Positions 1-7,450 of a DNA stretch of 18,906 nt are shown one piece after another. The notes beneath the pieces are model-generated. The model did not search any database, was not told the DNA's origin, and saw only the letters and a program-made list of their open reading frames with translations. The stretch's first letter is position 1. The number at the start of each line of letters is the position of its first letter. The stretch is taken from NCBI GenBank assembly GCA_045604155.1, contig JAZUNN010000013.1, positions 1-18,906 on the forward strand, given 5' to 3'. Origin of the DNA: JAISGQ01 sp045604155 (GTDB taxonomy: Bacteria; Bacillota; Clostridia; Oscillospirales; Acutalibacteraceae). Made by a program: the position numbers and the translations under genes.

Positions 1-1
1 C

Positions 2-472
2 AGAGCTGCAGCTGACGAGCTGATGAAGCAGAAGCCCCTCGTTCAGGCTTACGTAATGGATCAGATCTTCAGCAAGATGTCCAGCGGTGTGGCTGCTATC
101 GCTCCTTACTATGCAGGCGACGGCGTCCGTATTATCGAGGACAATCCTGATGTTGCATTCTATGTACCCGACAGCGGCACAAACAAGTTTGTTGACGCTA
201 TGTGCGTTCTCAAGACTTCCAGACACAAGGATTGGGCTGAGCAGTACATCAACTTCCTCTGCGAGAAGGATATTGCTCTTGCAAACGTTGAGTACGTCGG
301 TTATTCCACTCCCCTCACCACCGTTTATGACGAGCTTGATGAGGAAACCAAGAACAATCCTCAGTATTATCCCAGCGATGCTCTTCTGGCAAACAGTGAG
401 GTTTACGTCAACCTTCCTGATGAAACCAATGAGCTTATGAATGAGCTCTGGGAAAATGTTAAAATGAGCTGA
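2..472 (+). CDS. potD: Spermidine/putrescine ABC transporter substrate-binding protein, C-terminal part (PotD-like)
   Basis: Only the last 156 residues are present; the reading frame is open from base 2, so the true start lies upstream of the window. The fragment matches the C-terminal lobe of PotD-type periplasmic-binding-fold proteins: a GVAAIAPYYAGDG segment, then a stretch rich in V-P-D-S-G-T (corresponding to the family's ligand-pocket loop), then a helix with YINFLCEKDIA (family pattern INFLLxPDVA), and V-G-Y-S-T-P-L near the end (family IGYxTPN). In a Gram-positive cell such a protein is a membrane-tethered lipoprotein that delivers polyamines to PotABC; the lipobox would be outside the window. 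Nothing else of the transporter is visible downstream, so this is probably the last gene of a pot operon; two hairpins follow. The family call is firm, the exact substrate is inferred. Confidence 0.88.
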   Translation, partial: RAAADELMKQKPLVQAYVMDQIFSKMSSGVAAIAPYYAGDGVRIIEDNPDVAFYVPDSGTNKFVDAMCVLKTSRHKDWAEQYINFLCEKDIALANVEYVGYSTPLTTVYDELDEETKNNPQYYPSDALLANSEVYVNLPDETNELMNELWENVKMS

Positions 473-480
473 TGCTTCAT

Positions 481-513
481 CACCGCAGGCTTACAGTCTG
501 CGGTGATTTTCTT
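481..513 (+). terminator. Rho-independent terminator of the potD-like gene
   Basis: An 8-bp perfect stem CACCGCAG (481-488) / CTGCGGTG (498-505) with a 9-nt loop is followed by a T-rich run. It begins 8 nt after the potD-like stop codon. Confidence 0.85.
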
Positions 514-523
514 GTTTACAGAT

Positions 524-566
524 AAAGAACAGCCCTGCACAAGTGATGTGCAAGGCTGTTCTTTTT
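524..566. terminator. Bidirectional terminator between convergent genes
   Basis: A long stem pairs 524-540 with 548-564 (AAAGAACAGCC... / ...GGCTGTTCTTT, one G-T pair) around a 7-nt loop. It has A-rich sequence on the left and T-rich on the right, so it can work both ways. On the minus side it overlaps the stop codon of the ABC permease (565-567). Confidence 0.8.
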
Positions 567-2736
567 AATCTTTGTAATTATCCCGCCATTCGGTTTCTGC
601 AAGCATATCTGCAATTTCACTGCCGGAAAGAATACGTCTTCCCTCTACCCATGTAAAACCGTCTGTATCGACATATCCGTCGTAATTGTTGATGGAATAA
701 TCAATAATACATATCATACCGTCTGTATCAACCGGGTCGTTCCAATGGCTGCACACATAATCCATGACTTTCAGTTCTTCTTCACTCGGTGCCTCTTCTG
801 TAAATGAAAAACTGTAAAGCTGATAGTAATCATTAATCGATGCACTTAAATCTATAACCGTAAAGCCAATATATGTTTCTTCGCTGTTTCTGAACATCTC
901 TGATACCTTTTCAGCGCTGTGTCTGCCGCTGCTGTTTACAAGCTCAATGTACTGTCTGCGTGTTTCAGGAACAAATCCGTTTATACGATAGGAATTCATC
1001 CAGCTTCTGCCGTTTTTCACGCCTTCTATTGTTATTTCATCAAAAAATGAATCGTAGAGCGCAGGTTTTTCTTCGTAATCTGAATCATCGGGGTATGCAT
1101 AGGCAAAGAACTCTTCATCGCTCATTGCTTCAATTTCCTTACGCAGTGTTTTCCAGAGCTTCAATGCATTTGCATCGTCCAGACCTACAGTGCCTGAATA
1201 GCAGCCAAGAATTTCACTGTCCGAAGGCAGTGTCCGCATATTCTGAATATACACTGCGTCTTTTTTCATGATATCGTACACAGCAAGGTCATCATCTGTA
1301 CGCATATAGACCCTTCTGTTGATTTCGCGTCCGTCCTTCATATTGAAGGTGTATTGAGCACTGGTCATATTTGAACGGTAGAAATAATCCTTATAATTTC
1401 CGCTCTTTATAACTTCCACATTCTTATTAAGGGAATTACAGATTATTTCGAGCATTTCAGGGTCTTTGAACTCTATGTCATCAATATCCATCCGATAATA
1501 TTCCGATATATATAATTCGTCTTCTTTATCCATATACAGGCTTACAGATTCTACATTATCGGTATTTATGTCCGTTGAAAGTGCTGCATTTGCAATTACT
1601 GTAGGTGTGACAATAAATACAATATTGAGCAGAACAAGAGCGAGAAGGCCGATTCCCATTGTGCCTTTAAGGGTTACAACGCCCTTGATTCGCCTTGTTG
1701 TGATTGCTTCATAAAGGAAGTAGGCAATCAGCGCAAAGCCATAGACAAGAAGCAATGTGGGAAGCATATTGATAAAATCGCCCGCAAAATCTCTTTTGCT
1801 TTCCGCACCGATAAGAGCCTCGCCGATAAAATAGCACGGAATCAGACAGATAACAAAGGACACCAGTACACGGATTGCGCACTGTACATATTTGTTTGCT
1901 CCTGTTGCTGTTGCCGCTTCGCTCTTTCTTTTGCAGAAGCAGATTGTACCAAGTACACCGTAAATAATGCCAAGTCCGAGAGTATAGAAAAGAGCGATAA
2001 AATCCTCATTGGCAAAGCAATTACCTGAATAGAACGTAACAGAATATTTTGAAAAAATACTGTTGAAGAAAAGAAGATTTATATCTACCTCGCCGAATCT
2101 GCCAAGGGAATCATCAAGGCCCATCAGTATGGGTGCTCCGCTTTCGCTTATCGCACTCATGATAAATATCATAATTCTCGGCAGGAATGCAATAATGCAG
2201 GCTGCCGCAATCTGATTGAGGATTCCCGTGGAAATGCTTATTGCCAGCACAAATATGCCGCACACCTGAATGTAAACCGCAATCAGGTTTATAATGTACA
2301 TTCCAAACATACCCCATGCAACATCCATGCCGCAGAAAAGTGCGACAACAAACTCAGTAAGTGCAGCTGCACCGATTCCGAGGAATACCCAGAATGCAGC
2401 AGACATGGAAAAACCTGTAAGCAGCTGTAATCTTGTTCTGGGGACAGAATGATAGAAATCTGCCGCACGTCTTGAATTTACAAAACTGAACAGCATCAGC
2501 ATCATAACAGGAAGTGCAATGAAAACACCTATCCATGCCGCATCGTCCACTGCACCTCTGAAGGGTGTCAGCACATCATAATAGTTATATGTCTTATCAA
2601 GGGCATCACCTATATACGACATACTGCAGAATGCGGAAACAAGAATGCAGATACAACAGTATGCTATTCCCACTGCACGTACCTGGCTTCTGCCTTCTCT
2701 CCACAGTCCCATACTGAAAATCTTTTTATTTTTCAT
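565..2736 (-). CDS. ABC-2 type permease with large extracytoplasmic C-terminal domain
   Basis: About 723 residues. I chose ATG 2736 (MKNKKIFSMGLW) rather than the upstream in-frame ATG at 2829: a perfect GGAGGTG lies at 2743-2749, 6 nt upstream, and this start overlaps the ATPase stop by only 11 nt, a typical coupled arrangement. The N-terminal half (about residues 20-385) has some 9-10 hydrophobic segments, for example AVGIAYCCICILVSAF and LLALVLLNIVFIVTPTVI. After the last one the chain changes to a polar, acidic, Tyr-rich region of about 340 residues with no membrane segment, predicted to lie outside the membrane. GntR-ATPase-permease operons of this kind resemble ytrA-type loci that respond to envelope stress or antibiotics. 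The C-terminal region may be the DUF6449 type seen in clostridial permeases; that name is from memory and unverified. The substrate cannot be read from the sequence. Confidence 0.85.
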   Translation of the reverse strand: MKNKKIFSMGLWREGRSQVRAVGIAYCCICILVSAFCSMSYIGDALDKTYNYYDVLTPFRGAVDDAAWIGVFIALPVMMLMLFSFVNSRRAADFYHSVPRTRLQLLTGFSMSAAFWVFLGIGAAALTEFVVALFCGMDVAWGMFGMYIINLIAVYIQVCGIFVLAISISTGILNQIAAACIIAFLPRIMIFIMSAISESGAPILMGLDDSLGRFGEVDINLLFFNSIFSKYSVTFYSGNCFANEDFIALFYTLGLGIIYGVLGTICFCKRKSEAATATGANKYVQCAIRVLVSFVICLIPCYFIGEALIGAESKRDFAGDFINMLPTLLLVYGFALIAYFLYEAITTRRIKGVVTLKGTMGIGLLALVLLNIVFIVTPTVIANAALSTDINTDNVESVSLYMDKEDELYISEYYRMDIDDIEFKDPEMLEIICNSLNKNVEVIKSGNYKDYFYRSNMTSAQYTFNMKDGREINRRVYMRTDDDLAVYDIMKKDAVYIQNMRTLPSDSEILGCYSGTVGLDDANALKLWKTLRKEIEAMSDEEFFAYAYPDDSDYEEKPALYDSFFDEITIEGVKNGRSWMNSYRINGFVPETRRQYIELVNSSGRHSAEKVSEMFRNSEETYIGFTVIDLSASINDYYQLYSFSFTEEAPSEEELKVMDYVCSHWNDPVDTDGMICIIDYSINNYDGYVDTDGFTWVEGRRILSGSEIADMLAETEWRDNYKD

Positions 2737-3652
2737 TCTTTTCACCTCCGGAAACATCATCGAAGCAATATCCAAGTGCTTCCATCTCATAAATGAACAC
2801 TTCTTCCAGAGATAAGGGAAGGATATCAAGAATCAGAGGCATCAGCTTGTGGAGATTTTCCTGAACCAGTTCCCTTTCACCTCGCATAATTGCATTTGCA
2901 ACGGATCCGTGCTTGACAAAATTGAGCACTTCAACGCCTGCCGCCGCTTTGAATTCCTCCTCTGTGAATTCTCTGTCAAGTGCTATCTGTACCTTGAAAA
3001 GGGATGTTTTAAGCATCTGGACATCGGATTCAAGCACAAGACCGCCCTTGTGAAGCAATGCAAGCTGGTCGCAGGTGTCTTCAAGCTCACGGAGTGAATG
3101 TGATGTAATTATCACCGTTGCATTTCGCTCCATCACATCGTCAATTATCATCTTTTTGACGGTGTTTCTCATAACAGGGTCAAGACCGTCAAAGGTTTCA
3201 TCAAAAAGAATGATTTTCGGCTCGCAGGCAAGGGCAAGGATTGTTGATGCCTGACGCTTCATTCCCTTTGAAAACTGTGCTATTGGTCGGCTCATGTCAA
3301 GACCGATGGTTTCAGCAAGACTGCTGAGTTTTTCAAGGTTTATATATCCCCTTGTGTTTTCGTAAAGCTTTGCCATGCGCTTTATATTTGCTCCCGGCAG
3401 GAAATAAAGCTCATCGGGGATGTACATTATCTTTGAAAGGATCTCTGTATTTCCGAATACATCCTCTCCGTCAACGGTTATCCTTCCTCCATCTGCACGG
3501 TAAACACCTGCAATCAGGCGAAGAAATGTGGATTTGCCTGCTCCGTTTGAGCCAACTATACCGTAAATACACGAATCCGGAATGGTACAGGTAAGCTCTG
3601 CAAGTGCTTCTGTTTTATCAAAGCGTTTGAGAAGCTTTTCAGCTTTAATCAT
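2726..3652 (-). CDS. ABC transporter ATP-binding protein (YtrB/CcmA type)
   Basis: 308 residues with all nucleotide-binding motifs: Walker A GSNGAGKS at residues 34-41, signature FSKGMKRQ at 127-134, Walker B IILFDE ending at E152, D-loop GLD at 156-158 and switch His in TSHS near 185. The usual DEP after Walker B is DET here, as in several YtrB-like ATPases. About 90 residues after the H-loop form a C-terminal extension with no recognised motif. The start is supported by GGAGGG about 7 nt upstream (3660-3665 on the plus strand, read in reverse). It overlaps the GntR stop by 8 nt and the permease start by 11 nt, so the three genes are translationally coupled. It energises the adjacent permease; the exported substrate is unknown. 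Confidence 0.93.
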   Translation of the reverse strand: MIKAEKLLKRFDKTEALAELTCTIPDSCIYGIVGSNGAGKSTFLRLIAGVYRADGGRITVDGEDVFGNTEILSKIMYIPDELYFLPGANIKRMAKLYENTRGYINLEKLSSLAETIGLDMSRPIAQFSKGMKRQASTILALACEPKIILFDETFDGLDPVMRNTVKKMIIDDVMERNATVIITSHSLRELEDTCDQLALLHKGGLVLESDVQMLKTSLFKVQIALDREFTEEEFKAAAGVEVLNFVKHGSVANAIMRGERELVQENLHKLMPLILDILPLSLEEVFIYEMEALGYCFDDVSGGEKNEK

Positions 3653-4031
3653 TTTTATTCCCTCCGTTTCCGCTGTAGCCTCTTTCTACAGCTTCAAGCA
3701 ATATACTCTTTTCAAAACCTGCAAGAGCACATTCTGAACTTATTCTCTCAATTTCATCTACCAGTGCGAGTCTTGATTGTGCAAGCTTTTCCTTCGCCTG
3801 AGGTAATATGAAGCTCCCCTTGCCGGGGACTACATAGATTACTCCTCTGCGTTCAAGCTCTGCATAAGCTTTCTGAATAGTATTGGGATTGACTGTAAGC
3901 TCAATGGACAGTGAACGCACCGATTGCATCGGATCGTCTGCTTTCAGTATGCCCATCATCACAAACCGCTCGGTCTGAGTTACAATCTGCTCGTATACAG
4001 GCACTCTGGACTGATTGTCTATTGCATACAT
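3645..4031 (-). CDS. GntR-family transcriptional regulator, YtrA subfamily
   Basis: 128 residues from ATG 4031, preceded by GAAAGGAG 8 nt upstream. A longer in-frame ATG at 4094 is rejected because it would run through the operator and core promoter. Residues 12-78 are a GntR winged helix: P-V-Y-E-Q-I-V start, a helix-turn-helix with S-V-R-S-L-S-I-E-L and N-P-N-T-I-Q-K-A-Y recognition helix, then the wing ending V-P-G-K-G-S-F. The effector domain is only about 50 residues, the hallmark of the YtrA subfamily, which regulates adjacent ABC transporter operons. The stop overlaps the ATPase start by 8 nt. The perfect inverted repeat in its own promoter makes autorepression of the three-gene operon likely. 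The ligand is unknown. Confidence 0.93.
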   Translation of the reverse strand: MYAIDNQSRVPVYEQIVTQTERFVMMGILKADDPMQSVRSLSIELTVNPNTIQKAYAELERRGVIYVVPGKGSFILPQAKEKLAQSRLALVDEIERISSECALAGFEKSILLEAVERGYSGNGGNKND

Positions 4032-4052
4032 CGCTCTGCTCCTTTCTCTGTT

Positions 4053-4085
4053 TCTAACTGTACTATGATTGTTAGTACAGTTAGA
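4053..4085 (-). promoter_or_regulatory. Predicted GntR/YtrA operator (13-bp perfect inverted repeat)
   Basis: TCTAACTGTACTA (4053-4065) and its exact reverse complement TAGTACAGTTAGA (4073-4085) flank a 7-nt spacer. The repeat begins at the last base of the -10 box and covers the expected transcription start and upstream leader of the gntR operon, a good place for repression. YtrA-type regulators are known to bind long dyads in their own promoters; binding here is inferred. Confidence 0.8.
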
Positions 4086-4113
4086 ATATATCACCGTAAT
4101 CTTTATTTGTCAA
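4085..4113 (-). promoter_or_regulatory. Consensus promoter of the gntR-ABC operon
   Basis: On the minus strand TTGACA (4113-4108), a 17-nt spacer and TATATT (4090-4085). The match is near perfect for the housekeeping sigma factor, so the operon should be strong when the operator is unoccupied. Confidence 0.85.
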
Positions 4114-4121
4114 TACAAAAT

Positions 4122-4149
4122 AAAAAAAGATGAAGCAGAATGCTTCATC
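4122..4149 (-). terminator. Second terminator hairpin downstream of tRNA-Gln
   Basis: Stem GATGAAGCA (4129-4137) / TGCTTCATC (4141-4149) with a 3-nt loop, followed on the minus strand by seven T residues (4128-4122). It sits between the tRNA terminator and the gntR promoter and probably insulates that promoter. Confidence 0.7.
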
Positions 4150-4186
4150 AAAAAAATAAACCCCAAAGGCTTAACCTTTGGGGTTT
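4149..4186 (-). terminator. Rho-independent terminator of tRNA-Gln
   Basis: 12-bp perfect stem AAACCCCAAAGG / CCTTTGGGGTTT (4158-4169 with 4175-4186), loop of 5 nt, then ATTTTTTT on the minus strand. The stem starts at the last base of the encoded CCA end. Confidence 0.92.
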
Positions 4187-4259
4187 GGCTGCGGAACTAG
4201 GATTTGAACCCAGACAAACAGAGTCAGAGTCTGCCGTGCTACCATTACACAATTCCGCA
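4186..4259 (-). tRNA. tRNA-Gln (anticodon CUG)
   Basis: The minus strand folds into a complete cloverleaf of 74 nt including encoded CCA. Acceptor TGCGGAA/TTCCGCA with discriminator G; D-stem GTGT/GCAC with loop AATGGTA; anticodon stem GCAGA/TCTGT with loop CTCTGAC, giving anticodon CTG at positions 34-36 (reads CAG, Gln); 4-nt variable loop; T-stem CTGGG/CCTAG with loop TTCAAAT. It has its own promoter and two terminators. Confidence 0.97.
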
Positions 4260-4272
4260 ACGAACAAGACTT

Positions 4273-4300
4273 ATTATAGCCACTTTTCTCCGTTTGTCAA
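4273..4300 (-). promoter_or_regulatory. Promoter of tRNA-Gln
   Basis: Minus-strand TTGACA (4300-4295), 16-nt spacer, TATAAT (4278-4273). The mature tRNA 5' end lies 13 nt downstream of the -10 box, implying a very short 5' leader. No terminator is visible between ddh and this promoter, so read-through from ddh is possible. Confidence 0.85.
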
Positions 4301-4318
4301 TAGGTTTTTTTAAAATTT

Positions 4319-5305
4319 TTAAAGTAAATTTTTTCTCAGTTCTTCGCCGCTCTTTGCGGAAAGATATGCAGGGGGAATATCGAAAACTGTCATGCAGCCC
4401 TTTCTTCCCTCTGTGCTCATTCTGTATATTGCACGGGCATAAGCAACAAGTGCGCAGGCTGTAAATTCAGGGTTGGAATCAAGCTTGAGGCTGTATTCAA
4501 TTACCGCATTGTTTTCATTGTCCCAGCCTGTCTTGCCGCTTCTGATAACCATACCGCCGTGAGGAATTCCGTTGTGATTTGCCTTAAGCTCTTCCATGGA
4601 AATAAAATTGACGGTGGTATCGTAATCTGCAAAGTAATTGGGCATGGTCTTTATCTCGTTTTCAATTCTATCGAGATCTGCACCTTCCTTTGCAACAACA
4701 AAACACTCTCTTGTGTGCTTCTGACGGGTTGTCAGCTCAGGCTGTGTGCCTTTTCTTACCTCTGCAACTGCCTCAGCAACAGGAACGGTGTACTGTCTTG
4801 CGTCAAGAACTCCCTCAACACGTCTGATTGCATCAGAATGTCCCTGACTTACGCCCTTGCCCCAGAAGGTATAATCACTGCCGTTTGCAAGGATAGCGCC
4901 TGCATAAAGGCGATTGAGAGAAAACAGACCGGGATCCCAGCCAACAGAAATAATAGCTGAATTATCACCCTTCTTTGCTGCTGCATCAACATTTGCAAAA
5001 TGTTCGGGGATTCTTGCATGGGTGTCAAAGCTGTCAACTACATTGAAAACTTCCGCCATTGCAGGAGTCTGCTCGGGAAGGTCCTTTGCACTGCCTCCGC
5101 ACATGATCATAACATCAATTTCATCCTTCATTGCAGGTGCATCCTCTGCTCTGCATACCTTTGCGCTCTCGGTGAGAATTTTAACGGTTGAAGGATCACG
5201 TCTTGTAAATACAGCAGCAACCTCCATGTCAGGATTCTGCTTTACTGCACATTCAATGGCACGTCCTATGTTGCCATAGCCGTATATTCCGATTCTTATG
5301 CTCAT
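4319..5305 (-). CDS. ddh: meso-Diaminopimelate D-dehydrogenase
   Basis: 328 residues, close to the usual length of about 326. It makes meso-2,6-diaminopimelate from L-2-amino-6-oxopimelate (tetrahydrodipicolinate) with ammonia and NADPH, a one-step shortcut in lysine and peptidoglycan synthesis. Seen: Rossmann motif G-Y-G-N-I-G at residues 9-14, NADP-selecting TRR at 34-36, C-G-G-S-A-K-D-L-P-E-Q near 69-79, DSFDTH at 91-96, SVGWDPGLFSLNR at 120-132 and W-G-K-G-V-S-Q-G-H at 148-156, all typical of Ddh. ATG 5305 is chosen over ATG 5362 because GGAGG sits 6 nt upstream and the -10 box lies between the two ATGs. It stands alone, with its own promoter, upstream of tRNA-Gln. It implies DAP-type peptidoglycan. 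Confidence 0.96.
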   Translation of the reverse strand: MSIRIGIYGYGNIGRAIECAVKQNPDMEVAAVFTRRDPSTVKILTESAKVCRAEDAPAMKDEIDVMIMCGGSAKDLPEQTPAMAEVFNVVDSFDTHARIPEHFANVDAAAKKGDNSAIISVGWDPGLFSLNRLYAGAILANGSDYTFWGKGVSQGHSDAIRRVEGVLDARQYTVPVAEAVAEVRKGTQPELTTRQKHTRECFVVAKEGADLDRIENEIKTMPNYFADYDTTVNFISMEELKANHNGIPHGGMVIRSGKTGWDNENNAVIEYSLKLDSNPEFTACALVAYARAIYRMSTEGRKGCMTVFDIPPAYLSAKSGEELRKNLL

Positions 5306-5338
5306 ATTATGCCTCCATTCGGGTTTAACCTTAACTTG

Positions 5339-5368
5339 ATTATACTTCCAAATTACATTCATTGTCTA
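5339..5368 (-). promoter_or_regulatory. Promoter of ddh
   Basis: Minus-strand TAGACA (5368-5363), 18-nt spacer, TATAAT (5344-5339), about 33 nt upstream of the ddh start codon. One mismatch in the -35 box and a slightly long spacer suggest moderate strength. Confidence 0.65.
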
Positions 5369-5471
5369 TGCACACATTTTAAAAAATCTGTCCGCTATAT
5401 ATAATTTATTCAGTATAATCTGCTTTATTTTGCCAATGATGAATACATCCTGCTCTTTATGAGGTGATGAT

Positions 5472-5918
5472 TTGAGCTCTCCGATTCAGCTTCGTCCGTC
5501 GGCAAAGCTTCTTACTCTGTGGCGTATCTACGGAATGGCAATTCTGATTGCCGTAATACTTTTTGGCGCAGCAATCATATATTTCATCTCCCTTACCGCC
5601 ATTATTCCTCTTTCCGTAATTCTGACCTCCCTGACGGTTTATATTCTTTCATATCTTCCTGCGCTTCTTGATTGCCGCAGCTATACAAGAAGCCGTGGGA
5701 TTCTTGAAATCCGCAAAGGGTGTATTTTCAAAAAGACCACTGTCGTGCCCCGCTCGCAGCTTCGTTATATTTCAGTGCGCAGAAAACCTCTGGAGCGAAT
5801 ACTCGGGCTTTCCACTCTTATCTTCCATACAACAGGCGGTTCTGTTGCCTTAAGCGGTCTTGACAGGGACGATGCCGAGCGAATGAAGGAATATTTCAGC
5901 AGGAGGTATGAAGGTTGA
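5472..5918 (+). CDS. PH-domain membrane protein, YdbS-like
   Basis: 148 residues from a TTG start at 5472, preceded by GAGGTGATGA; the ATG in that stretch runs straight into a stop. Two hydrophobic segments come first (about residues 18-37 and 41-62), followed by a bacterial pleckstrin-homology (bPH2) domain at about 68-145 with the family pattern R-x-G-I-L-E-I-R-K-G, V-P-R-S-Q-L-R-Y-I-S and G-L-S-T-L near the C-terminus. YdbS/YdbT pairs are small membrane proteins of Firmicutes; in Bacillus they have been linked to tolerance of antimicrobial compounds, but their biochemical role is not settled. Its TGA overlaps the TTG start of the next gene, so the pair is coupled. Confidence 0.85.
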   Translation: MSSPIQLRPSAKLLTLWRIYGMAILIAVILFGAAIIYFISLTAIIPLSVILTSLTVYILSYLPALLDCRSYTRSRGILEIRKGCIFKKTTVVPRSQLRYISVRRKPLERILGLSTLIFHTTGGSVALSGLDRDDAERMKEYFSRRYEG

Positions 5919-7369
5919 CGGAAATATGCACAAGGGCAATTTTCTATAATGAGCGCAGTGATGAAAATGATATCAGAAAATACAACAAATCTCATTATGT
6001 ATCTGTTCTCCTGAAAATAAGAAGCAAGCTTTTTCTCTTTATTGCTGCATTTATACCGTTGCTTTCCGATAAAGGCAGTACATCCTTTCGTATTCTGACC
6101 ACAATTCTTCTTCAGTCAGCTGCATTGTCCGCTGTACTTATCCCTGCACTTGTTTCTCACCATCACCTGCGATGGACTTCAGGCGGTAAGGTATTTACTC
6201 TGTTTCAAGGTGTCTTTGCAAGAAAAACAATATCTCTTACATTTGATCAGATAGCTTCGTTGTCGGTGACAAGAACACCTTTCACATCAGTTTTCAAAGC
6301 AGTAAAGCTTGAAATGAGAGTGTGTGCTTCAGACAGAAAGCCTGCTGTTGCTCTTTATCTTTCAGATAAAGATGCAGATAAAATTTTTGCGTCCGTAATG
6401 CATCCATCCCACCCGTCCTGCACTCTTATCCCTTCCGCTCCGTCTTTTATCCTTATGTGCTTATGCCGTGCCAATTTTTTAGTAGGTCTTTTTTCTCTTT
6501 CCCTTTTTATTTTTTCTTTCGGAAACACATTCGATTCTCTTCTCACGCAGAATTTCTATTATGATATTTCAAAAACAGCAGAATATCTTCTGCCCTATTT
6601 TCCGCCACTTATCTCTGCACTTTTTCTTCTTGTGCTTCTTGGCTGGTTTATTCATTTTCTTTCCATATGCTTTAAGGATGCACGCCAGAGAGTTTCCGCT
6701 TCAAAAAATCACATTACAATTGTCAGAGGGCTTATTTCCGTGCGGATTACCTGTATAAGAAAAAACTCTATAGCATCGCTGACACGAAGACAGACCCTTT
6801 TAAGCGGGTGCTTTAAGCAATCTGATGTTTTTGTATCCTCTGATGCTCACAGTGAGCTATGTCTTCTCACCGCATGGAATTCTTCATCTGCCTTCAATGT
6901 CTGCGGCAAAGTCATATTTCCCTTTGTAAAGCCGGACACTGTTGTAAAAGTGCCGGATAATGCACGGCTTATCTGGTGGCTGCCTTATGCTTCCGGCGGA
7001 ATATTTCTTTGTCTTCTTCTCATAAAACTCTATGCTTCCGGTGCTCCGCTGACAGAAGCTGTGCTGATTATTCTTCTTCCGCTTATCATCTGTATATGGA
7101 AAACCCTGATCGGCATAATTGCATCTGCAAAGGGACGTATTGAGCTTTCAGGGCAGTATATACTCATACACTCTGCAAGAAGATTTTCTGTTGTCGAAAA
7201 GCAGATTTATCTTGGGTATATTTCAGGTTTTCGTATTTCTCAGACCATTTTCCAGAAATACAGGAATCTATGCACCGTCCGTATCCGTGCCCAGGGTAAT
7301 AAGAAAGCTCTTAAATGCATGAATCTCCCCTACGACACAATCTGTCGTTTGTGTGAAAGATTGAAATAG
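5915..7369 (+). CDS. Multi-PH-domain membrane protein, YdbT-like
   Basis: 484 residues from TTG 5915, with AGGAGG at 5901-5906 placed 8 nt upstream; the start overlaps the stop of the YdbS-like gene (TTGA). The chain alternates pairs of membrane segments (about residues 37-80, 180-250 and 350-400) with three soluble bPH2-type modules, the normal YdbT plan. Recognisable bPH2 elements are T-L-F-Q-G-V-F-A-R-K-T-I-S-L in the first module and I-V-R-G-L-I-S-V-R in the second. The sequence diverges from YdbT in detail and is rich in Ser, Cys and His, so the family call rests on architecture and pairing. It is expected to form a complex with the YdbS-like partner at the membrane. Confidence 0.82.
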   Translation: MTEICTRAIFYNERSDENDIRKYNKSHYVSVLLKIRSKLFLFIAAFIPLLSDKGSTSFRILTTILLQSAALSAVLIPALVSHHHLRWTSGGKVFTLFQGVFARKTISLTFDQIASLSVTRTPFTSVFKAVKLEMRVCASDRKPAVALYLSDKDADKIFASVMHPSHPSCTLIPSAPSFILMCLCRANFLVGLFSLSLFIFSFGNTFDSLLTQNFYYDISKTAEYLLPYFPPLISALFLLVLLGWFIHFLSICFKDARQRVSASKNHITIVRGLISVRITCIRKNSIASLTRRQTLLSGCFKQSDVFVSSDAHSELCLLTAWNSSSAFNVCGKVIFPFVKPDTVVKVPDNARLIWWLPYASGGIFLCLLLIKLYASGAPLTEAVLIILLPLIICIWKTLIGIIASAKGRIELSGQYILIHSARRFSVVEKQIYLGYISGFRISQTIFQKYRNLCTVRIRAQGNKKALKCMNLPYDTICRLCERLK

Positions 7370-7382
7370 TTCCGATACACGA

Positions 7383-7412
7383 TTGACACGGCAAGTGTAT
7401 ATATATTATAAT
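7383..7412 (+). promoter_or_regulatory. Promoter of the DacF-type carboxypeptidase gene
   Basis: TTGACA (7383-7388), 18-nt spacer, TATAAT (7407-7412), 38 nt upstream of the start codon. Both hexamers are exact consensus. Confidence 0.82.
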
Positions 7413-7450
7413 TCTTTTATTGAACTCTTGACATAAAAGGATTTGTATAT

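Noticed and set aside
7428..7433. A second TTGACA just upstream of the carboxypeptidase gene.
   Set aside because: It lies 18 nt from the start codon, leaving no room for a -10 box and leader; the TTGACA at 7383 pairs with an exact TATAAT.
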